Both the position numbers and the translations under genes were made by a program. Below are positions 1 to 8,472 of a stretch of DNA of 64,000 nt, piece by piece. Under the pieces are notes generated by a model, which was given only the letters and a program-made list of their open reading frames with translations, was not told the DNA's origin and did no database searches. Each line of letters starts with the position of its first letter. The stretch's first letter is position 1. Source of the stretch: Streptomyces sp. NBC_00178 (GTDB taxonomy: Bacteria > Actinomycetota > Actinomycetes > Streptomycetales > Streptomycetaceae); the NCBI RefSeq assembly GCF_036206005.1, contig NZ_CP108143.1, positions 1,364,001 to 1,428,000 of the forward strand. The letters are read 5' to 3'.

Positions 1-2416
1 CCTTGGCGTCGAGCGGTCGGATCCCGGCGATGGTGTCCTGGAGCAGGTCGTGCGGCTCCTCGCCGGGGAGGGCGCGGCGGCCGTACGTCTCCTCGTGGAC
101 GACCCAGGACAGCGGGCGGCGCTTGGACCAGCCCGCCTGCATCAGTTCGGGCTCCTCGGGGAACTCGTCGACGTAACCGACACAGAGGTACGCGACGACT
201 TCGAGGTGCTCGGGCAGGCCGAGGGCGCGGACCATCTCACGCTCGTCGAAGAAGCTGACCCAGCCCACGCCGAGGCCCTCGGCGCGGGCGGCGAGCCACA
301 GGTTCTCCACGGCGAGCGCGGACGAGTACGGCGCCATCTGCGGCTGGGTGTGCCGGCCGAGGGTGTGCCGGCCGCCCCGGGTGGGGTCCGCGGTGACGAC
401 GATGTTCACGGGCGTGTCGAGGATCGCCTCGATCTTCAGTTCCTTGAACTGCTTGGCCCGGGCCTTGGGGAGCGACTTGGCGTAGGCCTCCCGCTGGCGC
501 TGCGCCAGTTCGTGCATGGAACGGCGCGTCTCGGCCGAGCGGATGACGACGAAGTCCCAGGGCTGTGAGTGGCCGACGCTCGGTGCGGTGTGCGCCGCCT
601 CCAGGACGCGGAGGAGGACCTCGTGCGGGATGGGGTCCGCGCGGAAGCCGTTGCGGATGTCCCGCCGTTCCCGCATCACGCGCAGGACGGCCTCGCGTTC
701 GGCGTCGTCGTAGCCGGGTGCGGGCGGGCTCGCGGGCGCCGCATCGGCGGGCTCGAGGGCCTCGGTCCCTTCCGGCGCCCCGGCCGCCTCGGCCGTCACC
801 GGCTCCTCGGCGACTGCCGGCGCTTCGGCCGTCACGGGTTCGTCGGCGACCGCGGGCGCCGCGGCCTCCACGGGGTCCTCGGAGGGCGCGGGCTCCTCGG
901 AGGGCGCGGGCGGCGCGGGCAGATCGGCGAGGAGGGGGATCTCGGACATGTAGGCCGGCGCCGGGGCCTCGGCCGGGGCCGGGCTGACGTTGTCCTGCAC
1001 CTCGGGGGTCTCGATGATCTCGGGCCCGGTGCCGGGCTCCGGCTCGGTGAAGTCCTGGAAGCCGGTCCGGGGCTCGGCCCCCGGCGCCGGCTCGGGCTCC
1101 ACGGCGGCCGGGGCCTCGGGTGCCTGGACGGCGACCGGCTCCGCGGCCTCGGGAACCGGTACGGGCTCGACCGCGACCGGTGCCTCAGCGGAAACGGGTT
1201 CCGGCGCGGCGACGGGCTCCGGCTCGGCGACGGGCTCGGGCTCGGCGGGCACACCGGGCGCCTCGGCCGCGGCAGCGGGCGGAGCGGCGACCTGGACGGG
1301 GTGGGAGACCGGCTCGGCAGGAACGATGACCGGGGCGATCGGCTCGGCCGGAGCGGTGGCCGGGGCGATCGGCTCGGCCGGAGCGGTGGCCGGGGCGATC
1401 GGCTCGGCCGGAGCGGCCTGTGCGACCGCGGCCGGAATCCCGGCCGGAAGCTCGGCGGGGGCCTCGGCCGGAAGCTCCTCGGCGGGGGTCTCCGGAGCCA
1501 CGGCCGCCTCGGGGGCGACCGTTTCTGCGGGACCGGCCTCCACCACGGCTTCGGGGGGCGTGACCACGGCCGTGACGTCCTGGCCGGGCGTCTCCTCCGG
1601 CAGGGCGGAAAGCGCCGGTTCGGCGGTCTGCGTGGACTCGACGGGCTGCGCCGGCTCGGCGGGCTGCGCGGTGACCGCGGCCACGGTGACGGGAGCCGCA
1701 TCGGCGGAGGGCGCGGACGGGACGGGGGCGACCGGTTCCGCCAGGACGGCCTCGGATGCCGCCGGAGCATCGGGGGCCGGGGACCCGGCGGGGGCCGTGG
1801 CCGGCCCGGGCACGGCCTCGGGGGCCGCGGCCGGCTCCGGCGCACCCCACGCGGGAGCGCCCTGCGGCGGGATCTCCCCCATCTGCGGGCCGGGCAGCTG
1901 AGCCGCGTCGTCCGCGGGGACGTCGAAGTACTCGGGACCCGCCGTGGGCGGACCGGCGGGGCGTACCGGCGCAGCGGTCTGCGGGGCACCGGCCGGTCCG
2001 CGGTCCGCGAGCGAGCGGACCACTCCGGTGGCGCCCCCGTAGGAGGGTGCTTCGGTGGACGACGGGCCGCGGTGCAGCGGACGCCGGACCGGGGAGGCGG
2101 CGACCGGGACCTGGACCGGCTGGTGCGCCGGGATGCGTACGCCGTTGACCTCGGCGGCGCCGGACGGGTGCGTGCCGTTCGCCGGACCGCCCTGCGCCGG
2201 GACCTGGTGCGGCAGGACGTTCTCGTACTGTCCGGTGGCCGGCGCGTCGCTCCACGCGCCCTGCGCCGCGGGCATCAGGAGGAGGTCGTCGTCCTCGGGG
2301 GCGTGCTCGGAGGGTTCGAGGTAGGTGTAGGCGTCCGGGGCGGGTACGCCCGGCTGCTCCACCATGCCTGCGTTCTCCGGCAGTCCCTCGCCCGGGATCT
2401 GGCCGGTGTCAGTCAT
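1..2416 (-). CDS. BluB-type 5,6-dimethylbenzimidazole synthase with long disordered N-terminus, probably fused to CobT (3' end off window)
   Basis: Reads through 805 codons to the left edge without a stop, so it is partial. Residues 1 to about 565 are low complexity, dominated by Ala, Pro, Glu and Val. From about residue 566 (YDDAEREAVLRVMRERRDIR) a nitroreductase-fold domain begins, with RRDIRNGFR, HSQPWDFVVIRS and GVGWVSFFDEREM, typical of BluB, which cleaves FMNH2 to make the lower ligand of vitamin B12. In Streptomyces, as I recall, the same polypeptide continues into CobT (nicotinate-nucleotide:DMB phosphoribosyltransferase); that part would lie beyond the window. Start chosen at the ATG ending at 2416 (MTDTGQIPGE). 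cobL lies upstream on the same strand, 329 bp away, which supports a cobalamin role. Confidence 0.85.
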   Translation of the reverse strand, partial: MTDTGQIPGEGLPENAGMVEQPGVPAPDAYTYLEPSEHAPEDDDLLLMPAAQGAWSDAPATGQYENVLPHQVPAQGGPANGTHPSGAAEVNGVRIPAHQPVQVPVAASPVRRPLHRGPSSTEAPSYGGATGVVRSLADRGPAGAPQTAAPVRPAGPPTAGPEYFDVPADDAAQLPGPQMGEIPPQGAPAWGAPEPAAAPEAVPGPATAPAGSPAPDAPAASEAVLAEPVAPVPSAPSADAAPVTVAAVTAQPAEPAQPVESTQTAEPALSALPEETPGQDVTAVVTPPEAVVEAGPAETVAPEAAVAPETPAEELPAEAPAELPAGIPAAVAQAAPAEPIAPATAPAEPIAPATAPAEPIAPVIVPAEPVSHPVQVAAPPAAAAEAPGVPAEPEPVAEPEPVAAPEPVSAEAPVAVEPVPVPEAAEPVAVQAPEAPAAVEPEPAPGAEPRTGFQDFTEPEPGTGPEIIETPEVQDNVSPAPAEAPAPAYMSEIPLLADLPAPPAPSEEPAPSEDPVEAAAPAVADEPVTAEAPAVAEEPVTAEAAGAPEGTEALEPADAAPASPPAPGYDDAEREAVLRVMRERRDIRNGFRADPIPHEVLLRVLEAAHTAPSVGHSQPWDFVVIRSAETRRSMHELAQRQREAYAKSLPKARAKQFKELKIEAILDTPVNIVVTADPTRGGRHTLGRHTQPQMAPYSSALAVENLWLAARAEGLGVGWVSFFDEREMVRALGLPEHLEVVAYLCVGYVDEFPEEPELMQAGWSKRRPLSWVVHEETYGRRALPGEEPHDLLQDTIAGIRPLDAK
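1331..1416. repeat. Three tandem copies of a 30-bp unit inside the bluB-cobT linker
   Basis: Copies begin at 1331, 1361 and 1391; the first two are identical over 30 bp and the third matches for 26 bp. On the coding (minus) strand each unit encodes the decapeptide ATAPAEPIAP. The unit length keeps the frame, so copy number can change without breaking the gene. Confidence 0.9.
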
Positions 2417-2745
2417 GCGTACCCCTCGCCCATCGTGAGTGCTCCTTCGCCCTTCGCCCGGGATGGCCGAACCACGGCACGCCGGCGCTCGTCAACAAGA
2501 ACGAGCGGGCTCGCCGCGCGGCACGAAACGCGCGCGGAGCTACATTCTCGCGGGCGATCACCGCCGCGACGGACGGTTCCGCCTCGGCTCGCTGTGGACT
2601 GCGCCACGTTGCGCGTCCCCCGGTTGCGCTGTACCACATCGCGGACCAATACGGTCCACTTTTCCGGACATTGACGAACGAATGATCGAACACCCGGGCG
2701 CGGTACAACAATCGGTCAGCCTACCCCGCGTACCGCCGCGAACGT
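2417..2745. other. Non-coding interval between bluB-cobT and cobL; no recognised signal
   Basis: The 329 bp upstream of the bluB gene hold no convincing gene. I looked for a cobalamin riboswitch and found no B12-box-like GCCACTG on either strand. The interval is somewhat less G+C-rich near 2640-2720, which may be the bluB promoter, but I cannot point to clear -10/-35 elements. Confidence 0.4.
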
Positions 2746-3969
2746 TCAGGGGGCGAGGTCGGAGCGCACCGCCGCGAGCAGGAACACGACGGACCGTTCG
2801 CGCTCCGTCCAGGCGGAGGTGTCCAGTTCGACGGACTGGATGAGCGCGCACTCGACCGTGTAACCGTTCTCCGCGAGTGCCGCCCCCAGGGCTTCCGCCT
2901 CGTCCCGGTTCGAGGCGTGGGTGACGATACGTTCCGGCCGCCGGTCGGCGACCGCGATGGCCACCGGCACGCCCCCGCCGCCTATCCGTACGACGTCGGG
3001 CTCGGGCAGGCTCTCCAGGACGTGCGGGGCCGAGCCGCGGACGACCTGGACGGCGACCTGGAAGGTGCGGGCCGCGGCCGCCGTGCGCGCGCAGGCGTCG
3101 GGGTCGCTGTCGACGGCGAGCACGGCGGCGCCGAAGCGGGCCGCCTCGACGGCCAGCGCGCCGCCGCCCGAGCCGATGTCCCAGACCAGGTCGCCGGTGC
3201 GCGGTCCGAGGCGCGCGAGCTGGGCGGCGCGCAGGCCCGGGGACTCCCCTTCGCCGCCGTCCCCCGCACCGCCGTAGGCGGCGCCGGGCAGTGCCCAGCC
3301 CCTGACGTCCTCGCGCTGGGCGGGGCGCCGCCCCGCGATCCAGGCGCCGTTGGCGGTGGCCTCCGGTCCGCCGCCGACGACGATGACGACGTTCGGGTCG
3401 CGCCACGTGTGGTCGGCGGTCTTGTCCGAGGTGAGTACGGTGACGCGCTCCCGCGCGGTGCCGAGCTCCTCGCAGATGACGAAGGTGCGGTGCACGCCGT
3501 CGAGGAGGAGGGCCAGCTCGGCCGGGCCCGCGCCCGGGGACGTGAGCACGGCGACCTTGTGGTGGGCGCGGATGACGTTGACCGCGCGGCGCAGCGTGCG
3601 CGGGTGCGCGACGACGACCTGCGCGTCGTCCCACGGCATGCCGGCGCGGGCGAAGGCGGTGGCGACGGAGGAGACCGCGGGGACGACCTCGACCTCCAGG
3701 CCGTGTTCCGGCTTGCGGAGCGTGCGCACCACGCCGAAGAAGCCCGGGTCGCCGTCGGCGAGCACGACGGCGCTGCCCCGGTGACCGGCGATCCTGCGGG
3801 CGGCCAGGTCGACGCTGCCGAGGCGGATGCGTTCTGCCGGGCCGGGGACCTCGGGGAGCGCGAGGTGATGGGCGGCGCCGGCGACGAGCGTGGCGGCCGA
3901 GAGGGCGGCCGTGGCCGCTCTGGACAGGGGCGAGCCGTCCCAGCCGATCACCGTGACGCGGTCGGCCAT
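2746..3969 (-). CDS. cobL: Precorrin-6Y C5,15-methyltransferase (decarboxylating), CbiE-CbiT fusion
   Basis: 407 aa, the usual length of the fused CobL of aerobic cobalamin synthesis. Residues 1-200 are a CbiE-type tetrapyrrole methylase (MADRVTVIGWDGSPLS near the start, VVLADGDPGFFGVVRTL, VPAVSSVATAFARAG). Residues about 220-400 are CbiT, with a class I SAM-binding loop VWDIGSGGGALAVEAARFG and a D-S-D after beta-2. Family knowledge: it methylates C5 and C15 of the corrin ring and removes the C12 acetate carboxyl. ATG start at 3969. Its transcript would run toward the bluB gene, consistent with B12 biosynthesis. Confidence 0.92.
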   Translation of the reverse strand: MADRVTVIGWDGSPLSRAATAALSAATLVAGAAHHLALPEVPGPAERIRLGSVDLAARRIAGHRGSAVVLADGDPGFFGVVRTLRKPEHGLEVEVVPAVSSVATAFARAGMPWDDAQVVVAHPRTLRRAVNVIRAHHKVAVLTSPGAGPAELALLLDGVHRTFVICEELGTARERVTVLTSDKTADHTWRDPNVVIVVGGGPEATANGAWIAGRRPAQREDVRGWALPGAAYGGAGDGGEGESPGLRAAQLARLGPRTGDLVWDIGSGGGALAVEAARFGAAVLAVDSDPDACARTAAAARTFQVAVQVVRGSAPHVLESLPEPDVVRIGGGGVPVAIAVADRRPERIVTHASNRDEAEALGAALAENGYTVECALIQSVELDTSAWTERERSVVFLLAAVRSDLAP

Positions 3970-4090
3970 CGTCGTCAGTCTCCTGGGGTGTCGCAGGCGG
4001 GAGCCGTCCGCGGGATGTCGCGGAGCAAGGGGGAGCGTATCCGGTCCGTACCAGCGCCCCTCGGGGGGCTCCCCGGGCCCGGTGTCCGGA

Positions 4091-4729
4091 TCAGTTCCAG
4101 TCCTGGTACGCGCCGTATCCGCCCGCCTCCGCCAGTTGCTCGGCGACGCCCTCCAGGTCCTCCGGCAGGAGACCCCAGACGATGAGGTCGGTCCTGATGT
4201 CGGTCCAGCCGCCGTCCTCGGTCGCGGTCCTGGCTATGCGGGCGTTGCGCAGGACGCCCTCGCTGATGCAGCCCAGTTTCTGGGCGACCTGCTGGGAGGC
4301 GGTGTTCCCGGCCGGGGTGCGCAGTTCGATGCGCTCGAACCCCTGGTCCCGGAAGAGCCATTCGGCGACGGCCAGCACGGATTCCGTGGCGTACCCCTCA
4401 CCGCGGGCCCAGGGGGCGGTGATGTAGCGGACCTCGGCGGCGAGGGTGCGGCGGTCCGTGTTGAGGAGGCGGACCGATCCGACCAGGCGCTGCGTGAGGA
4501 ACTCGGTGACGGCGAAGACGATGCCGTGCCCCTGGGAACGCTCGGCGGGGGCGATCCTGCGCACCCAGCGCTCGGCGTCGGTCCGGGTGTAGGGGTGCGG
4601 TGCCTCGGTCCAGGCGACGACCAGTTCGTCGTTCATCATCTCGATGTAGGCGGGTACGTCCGCCATGTCGAAGGGGCGCAGCACCAACCGGTCCGTGCTG
4701 ATGGAGATGGACGGGAAGGTGAGAGTCAT
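4091..4729 (-). CDS. GNAT family N-acetyltransferase (RimJ/RimL type)
   Basis: 212 aa. Opens with the RimJ/RimL signature STDRLVLRPFDMADVPAYIE and has the acetyl-CoA-binding loop WARGEGYATESVLAV (R-G-x-G-Y-A) followed by ASQQVAQKLGCISEGVLRNA, as in ribosomal-protein-type N-acetyltransferases (Acetyltransf_3). The substrate cannot be deduced. I chose the ATG ending at 4729 because GGAG sits six bases upstream; in-frame starts further upstream lack a ribosome site. It lies between cobL and metQ without clear functional links. Confidence 0.8.
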   Translation of the reverse strand: MTLTFPSISISTDRLVLRPFDMADVPAYIEMMNDELVVAWTEAPHPYTRTDAERWVRRIAPAERSQGHGIVFAVTEFLTQRLVGSVRLLNTDRRTLAAEVRYITAPWARGEGYATESVLAVAEWLFRDQGFERIELRTPAGNTASQQVAQKLGCISEGVLRNARIARTATEDGGWTDIRTDLIVWGLLPEDLEGVAEQLAEAGGYGAYQDWN

Positions 4730-4804
4730 GCGCAGCTCCATGCCGAAGACCGTGTGAAGACACAGCATGCAGCATCGGGCGGGCGGCGCGCATGGGCGGG
4801 TCCG

Positions 4805-4852
4805 CACGGCGGAGCCCCGCACACCGTGTGGGGGTGTGCGGGGCTCGCCGTG
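4805..4852. terminator. Strong bidirectional hairpin terminator after metQ
   Basis: Arms AGCCCCGCACAC and GTGTGCGGGGCT flank a short G-rich loop, and the stem extends outward through CACGGCG/CGCCGTG with one mismatch. It lies 18 bp beyond the metQ stop and upstream of the acetyltransferase, so it probably ends the metNIQ transcript. Confidence 0.85.
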
Positions 4853-4869
4853 CAAGTGGCGCCCTGGGG

Positions 4870-5736
4870 TCAGGACTTGGCGGGGGCACCGAAGGCGGGG
4901 ATGATCGACCCCTTGTAGGTGTCCTCGATGAACTTCTTGACCTCGTCGGAGTTCAGGAGCTTGGCGAGCTTCTCGACCCGGGGGTCCTTCTCGTTGCCCT
5001 TCTTGACGGCGAGGAGGTTGGCGTACGGGTTGCCCTCGGCCTTCTCCAGCACCAGGGAGTCCTTGCCCGGCTGGAGGCCGGCCTCGATCGCGTAGTTGCC
5101 GTTGATGACGGCGGCGTCGACGTCGCCGAGGGCGCGCGGCACGGTCGCTGCCTCGAGCTCCTTGAACTCCAGGCCCTTCTTGTCCGTGATGTCACTGAGC
5201 TTCGCGTTCGTACCGACGCCGTCCTTGACGGTGATCAGTCCGTTCTCGGCGAGGAGCTGGAGCGCGCGGCCCTCGTTGGTGGTGTCGTTGGGGACGGCGA
5301 CGGTCTGGCCGGGCTTGATGTCCTTGAGTGCCTTGACCTTCTTGGAGTAGAGGCCGAGGGGTTCGAGGTGCACGTCGACGACCGGGACGATGTGGGTCCC
5401 GTTCTTCTTGTTGAAGTCGTCGAGGTAGGGCTTGTGCTGGAAGAAGTTGGCGTCGACCTGGCCGTTCTCGGTGGCGGTGTTCGGCAGGACGTAGTCCGTG
5501 AACTCCTTGACCTCCAGCTTGAGGCCGGCCTTCTGCGCCAGGTTCTTCTTGACGAAGTTCAGGATGTCGGCGTGCGGCGTCGGGGACGCGGCGACGACGA
5601 GGGCCTTGGAGGTGTCCGCGTCGGCACCCGTCGCGCCCTTGGCGGACGGGTCGGAGTCCGTACCGCAGGCGCTGAGCCCGAGGGCCAGGGCGGCGGTGAC
5701 GGCAGCGGCGGCGGAGAGCTTGATGTTCTTGCGCAC
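4870..5736 (-). CDS. metQ: Methionine ABC transporter substrate-binding lipoprotein MetQ (NLPA family)
   Basis: 288 aa lipoprotein. The signal peptide ends in a lipobox L-S-A-C at residues 21-24, so the mature protein is anchored outside the membrane. The NLPA fold is evident from VVAASPTPHADILNFV, NTATENGQVDANFFQHKPYL, VAVPNDTTNEGRALQLL and INGNYAIEAGL. Known members bind L- or D-methionine and deliver it to MetI/MetN. GTG start at 5736 with AGAGG upstream. It is the last gene of metN-metI-metQ, 82 bp after metI, and is followed by the 4805-4852 terminator. Confidence 0.93.
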   Translation of the reverse strand: MRKNIKLSAAAAVTAALALGLSACGTDSDPSAKGATGADADTSKALVVAASPTPHADILNFVKKNLAQKAGLKLEVKEFTDYVLPNTATENGQVDANFFQHKPYLDDFNKKNGTHIVPVVDVHLEPLGLYSKKVKALKDIKPGQTVAVPNDTTNEGRALQLLAENGLITVKDGVGTNAKLSDITDKKGLEFKELEAATVPRALGDVDAAVINGNYAIEAGLQPGKDSLVLEKAEGNPYANLLAVKKGNEKDPRVEKLAKLLNSDEVKKFIEDTYKGSIIPAFGAPAKS

Positions 5737-5818
5737 GAAGAGTGCCTCTTTCCGGTGGTGATGGTGGTGCGCCCGGACAAGGAGTTCGGGGCTTCTCGGG
5801 TGGGGGGAGGATCAGGGG

Positions 5819-6490
5819 TCAGGAGGTGGTGCGTCCCCGGCGTGCCAGCAGGCGTACGGCTCCGTCGCCGATCAGCTGGACCGCGGTCACGATGACGATC
5901 AGCAGCGCGACGGTGATGAGCATGAACTGGTTGTCGAAGCGCTGGAATCCGTAGGTGACGGCCTTGGAGCCGAGTCCTTCGCCGCCGACCGCGCCGGCCA
6001 TCGCGGAGTAGCCGACGAGGACGATCACGGTCGTGGTGACACCGGAGACGATCGACGGCAGCGCCTGGGGCAGCAGGACCTTGCGGACGATGGTCGGGAT
6101 GGATCCGCCCATGGACTGGACGGCTTCGACGAGTCCGTGGTCGACCTCGCGCACCGCGGTCTCGACGAGCCGCGCGAAGAAGGGGATGGCGCCGATGGCG
6201 AGCGGCACGATCATCGCGGACGGCCCGATGAAGGTGCCGACGACCCAGGTGGTGAACGGGATCAGGGCGATCAGCAGGATGATGAAGGGCAGCGAGCGGC
6301 CGATGTTCACGATCACGCCGGTGACCTTGTTCACCACGGTGTTCTGCAGCAGTCCGCCCTTGTCGGTGAGGACGAGCAGGATGCCGAGCGGCAGCCCGCC
6401 GAGCGCGGTGACGAGGGTCGACCAGAACACCATGTAGAGCGTGTCGACGGTTCCCTGCGAGAGCAGTGGCTGCATTTCGGACCAGGTCAC
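5819..6490 (-). CDS. metI: Methionine ABC transporter permease MetI
   Basis: 223 aa with about five membrane segments (TALGGLPLGILLVL, GRSLPFIILLIALIPF, MIVPLAIGAIPFFARLVE, TTTVIVLVGYSAMAG, MLITVALLIVIVTAVQ). The EAA-type loop VEAVQSMGGSIPTIVRKVLL contacts the ATPase. Starts at GTG 6490, and the stop of metN overlaps it (GTGA, 6487-6490), so translation is probably coupled to metN. Confidence 0.93.
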   Translation of the reverse strand: MTWSEMQPLLSQGTVDTLYMVFWSTLVTALGGLPLGILLVLTDKGGLLQNTVVNKVTGVIVNIGRSLPFIILLIALIPFTTWVVGTFIGPSAMIVPLAIGAIPFFARLVETAVREVDHGLVEAVQSMGGSIPTIVRKVLLPQALPSIVSGVTTTVIVLVGYSAMAGAVGGEGLGSKAVTYGFQRFDNQFMLITVALLIVIVTAVQLIGDGAVRLLARRGRTTS

Positions 6491-7548
6491 TTCGCCACCT
6501 CCTTGGTGAGATCTGCGGGGGTGCGGTCGGCAGTGCCGGCGGAGTCGCCGTGCACGACCTCGGCCTGGAGGCCCTGCTCGCGCAGGAAGCCGATCGGTAC
6601 GACGTTCTCCTCGAAACGGCCGGGCAGTTCGATGCGCATGCGGCCGATCTGCTTGCCCCCGACGGTGTCCATCGCCGCGCCCAGGATCGAGATGTCGATG
6701 TTGTAGGTGCGGGAGAGCTGCGAGATCACCGGCCGGGCCGCCGACTCCCCGTGGAAGGTGACGTCGACGACCGTCTGCTCGGGACCGGAGGCGGAGCCGC
6801 CCACGGGGAACAGCTCGTGGGCCAGCTCGGAGCCGGGGGTGGCCAGCAGGTCGCCGACCGTGCCCGACTCGACGATGCGGCCCTTCTTCATCAGGGCCGC
6901 CGAGTCGCAGACCGTCTTGACGACGTCCATCTCGTGTGTGATGAGCAGGACGGTGAGACCGAGTTCCTGGTTGAGGTCGCGCAGGAGCTGCAGGATCGAA
7001 CGGGTCGTCTCGGGGTCGAGCGCCGACGTGGCCTCGTCGGAGAGGAGCACCTTCGGGTCACCGGCCAGCGCGCGGGCGATGCCGACGCGCTGCTTCTGCC
7101 CGCCGGAGAGCTGACCGGGGTAGGCCTTCGCCTTGTCGGCGAGGCCGACGCGGTCGAGGAGTTCCAGCGCCTTGCGGGTGCGCGCCTTCCCGTCGATGCC
7201 GAGGATTTCCAGGGGGAGCTCGACGTTGTCGCGGACGGTGCGTGAGTCCAGCAGGTTGAAGTGCTGGAAGACCATGCCGATGCGGCTGCGGGCCCGGCGG
7301 AGTTCCTTGCCTGCCCGGCGGCCGCGGCCCGCCAGGGCGGTGAGGTCCTGGCCGTCGACGGTCACGGTGCCCGAGGTGGGGCGTTCGAGGAGGTTGACGC
7401 AGCGGATGAGGGAGGACTTGCCGGCGCCGCTCTGTCCGATGACGCCGTGGACCTCGCCCTCGCGGACGTGCAGGTCCACGCCGTCCAGGGCGGTGACGTC
7501 ACGGCCGCGTGACTGGTAGACCTTCGTGAGGCCCGAAGTGGTGATCAC
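6487..7548 (-). CDS. metN: Methionine ABC transporter ATP-binding protein MetN with C-terminal NIL domain
   Basis: 353 aa from the GTG at 7548. The ABC domain has Walker A GQSGAGKSS, signature LSGGQKQR, Walker B KVLLSDEATSALD and switch LITHEMDVV. The C-terminal part from VVDVTFHGESAARPVISQLS is the NIL (ACT-like) domain that in MetN binds methionine and feedback-inhibits the transporter (family knowledge). I chose GTG 7548 because homologues begin VITTSGLTKVYQ; an in-frame ATG at 7602 would add 18 residues but has no better ribosome site. First gene of metNIQ, behind the leader peptide at 7761-7847. Confidence 0.92.
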   Translation of the reverse strand: MITTSGLTKVYQSRGRDVTALDGVDLHVREGEVHGVIGQSGAGKSSLIRCVNLLERPTSGTVTVDGQDLTALAGRGRRAGKELRRARSRIGMVFQHFNLLDSRTVRDNVELPLEILGIDGKARTRKALELLDRVGLADKAKAYPGQLSGGQKQRVGIARALAGDPKVLLSDEATSALDPETTRSILQLLRDLNQELGLTVLLITHEMDVVKTVCDSAALMKKGRIVESGTVGDLLATPGSELAHELFPVGGSASGPEQTVVDVTFHGESAARPVISQLSRTYNIDISILGAAMDTVGGKQIGRMRIELPGRFEENVVPIGFLREQGLQAEVVHGDSAGTADRTPADLTKEVAK

Positions 7549-7760
7549 AGGGTTTCCGTCGCTGTCGAGTGCACGGCGCGGTGTCCGCCGGGCACGGGGC
7601 ATTCGTCTGATGAGACTGTTCTCAGTGGTCGACCGGTGGGAGTCTCGGCACGGTCCGGCCCCGGGCGGGCTCGGAGACATGCGGGAGCAGGCTCGATCCG
7701 CAGGGCGCGGACGGCGCGGGCTCGGTCTCGCTTCGGGGCGCGAGGCTCAGGCGGGGGCCC
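7549..7760 (-). promoter_or_regulatory. Untranslated leader between the leader-peptide stop and metN, with an inverted repeat
   Basis: 212 nt with no other gene. It holds the perfect inverted repeat TGAGA-CTGT-TCTCA at 7611-7624, about 60 nt before the metN start, and several G+C-rich potential stems (for example CTCGC/GCGAG around 7722-7739 on the minus strand). If the upstream peptide controls an attenuator, the alternative RNA structures must lie here. No SAM-riboswitch core is recognisable. Confidence 0.4.
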
Positions 7761-7847
7761 TCAGAAGGCGCGCATTCGACACATACAACGAGCACCGGGC
7801 GTCGTGATCGCCTCGGTCGCAGGGATGCGGTAGCTCGTCGTGGTCAT
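7761..7847 (-). CDS. Putative Cys/Met-rich leader peptide of the metNIQ operon
   Basis: 28-codon reading frame MTTTSYRIP... ending ...GARCMCRMRAF, followed by TGA at 7761-7763, 212 nt upstream of metN on the same strand. Four sulfur amino acids (C-M-C-R-M) fall within five residues near the end, as in attenuator leader peptides where ribosome stalling senses the amino acid. The ATG at 7847 has only a close GGGA before it, so it may be leaderless or weakly translated. The position before a methionine importer supports a regulatory role; no experiment is implied. Confidence 0.55.
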   Translation of the reverse strand: MTTTSYRIPATEAITTPGARCMCRMRAF

Positions 7848-8110
7848 GTCCCAAGTAAAACAGACGTAATTTTCGGTCCGGACGCGCCGTCCGCATCCCG
7901 GACAGCCGTGGACGCGCCGCTCCCGCCCTCCGGATTTCCGGGCGCACCGCTGTGACCTGCATAAACGCCAGATCATCGGCGTGGGCCCGGCCGGCTGGGG
8001 AAGGGGCGGGCTGCGCCGGCGCTGTGGCAAAGGCCACGGTACGTACACGGGGACCGCACTCCGGTCGGCCCGCACGCGGGGGCCCGTGCCGTCCGTAATA
8101 CCCTCGCTCC

Positions 8111-8470
8111 ATGCTCGATGCCCTGACGGTCGCGGTCTCCGTGACCGCGCTCGCCCTCGCCGCCTGGTGCGGACACGCCGCCTACCGGGACCAGCCCACG
8201 AAGGACTGGCACTTCATCGGCATGGCCGTCGTCTCCGTGCTGGCTCTGGCGCAGCTGGCCGTGGGGATCGTGCAACTGGCGCGCGGTGAGCGGCCCGACC
8301 AGGGCATGACGATCTTCATCGCCTATCTGATCGGCGCCGCGGCCGCCGTGCCCGCGGCGGGTTTCCTGTCGCTGACGGAGCGGACGCGGTGGGGTTCGGT
8401 GACGGTGGCGGCGGGCGCGGTCGTGCTCGCCGTCCTCGAAGTGCGGCTCTACGACATCTGGGGAAACTGA
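8111..8470 (+). CDS. Small hypothetical membrane protein, four predicted TM segments
   Basis: 119 aa, not recognised as a named family. Hydrophobic segments at about residues 3-24, 37-58, 67-86 and 93-113 (LTVAVSVTALALAAWCGHAA, GMAVVSVLALAQLAVGIV, IFIAYLIGAAAAVPAAGFLS, VTVAAGAVVLAVLEVRL) suggest a four-helix bundle. ATG at 8111. Its stop lies two bases before the ATG of the next membrane protein, so the two are very likely cotranscribed and may form one complex. Confidence 0.75.
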   Translation: MLDALTVAVSVTALALAAWCGHAAYRDQPTKDWHFIGMAVVSVLALAQLAVGIVQLARGERPDQGMTIFIAYLIGAAAAVPAAGFLSLTERTRWGSVTVAAGAVVLAVLEVRLYDIWGN

Positions 8471-8472
8471 GC

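Noticed and set aside
569-2674. 701-codon Gly/Arg-rich frame opposite the bluB gene
   Set aside because: Complement of the Pro/Ala-rich linker; low complexity and no family. The minus-strand frame continues into a clear BluB domain.
2417-2745. Cobalamin riboswitch upstream of the bluB-cobT gene
   Set aside because: Expected for a B12 gene, but no B12 box or adenosylcobalamin core could be found on either strand.
7549-7760. SAM riboswitch before metN
   Set aside because: No SAM-I core or other recognised SAM aptamer; the leader-peptide explanation is better supported.
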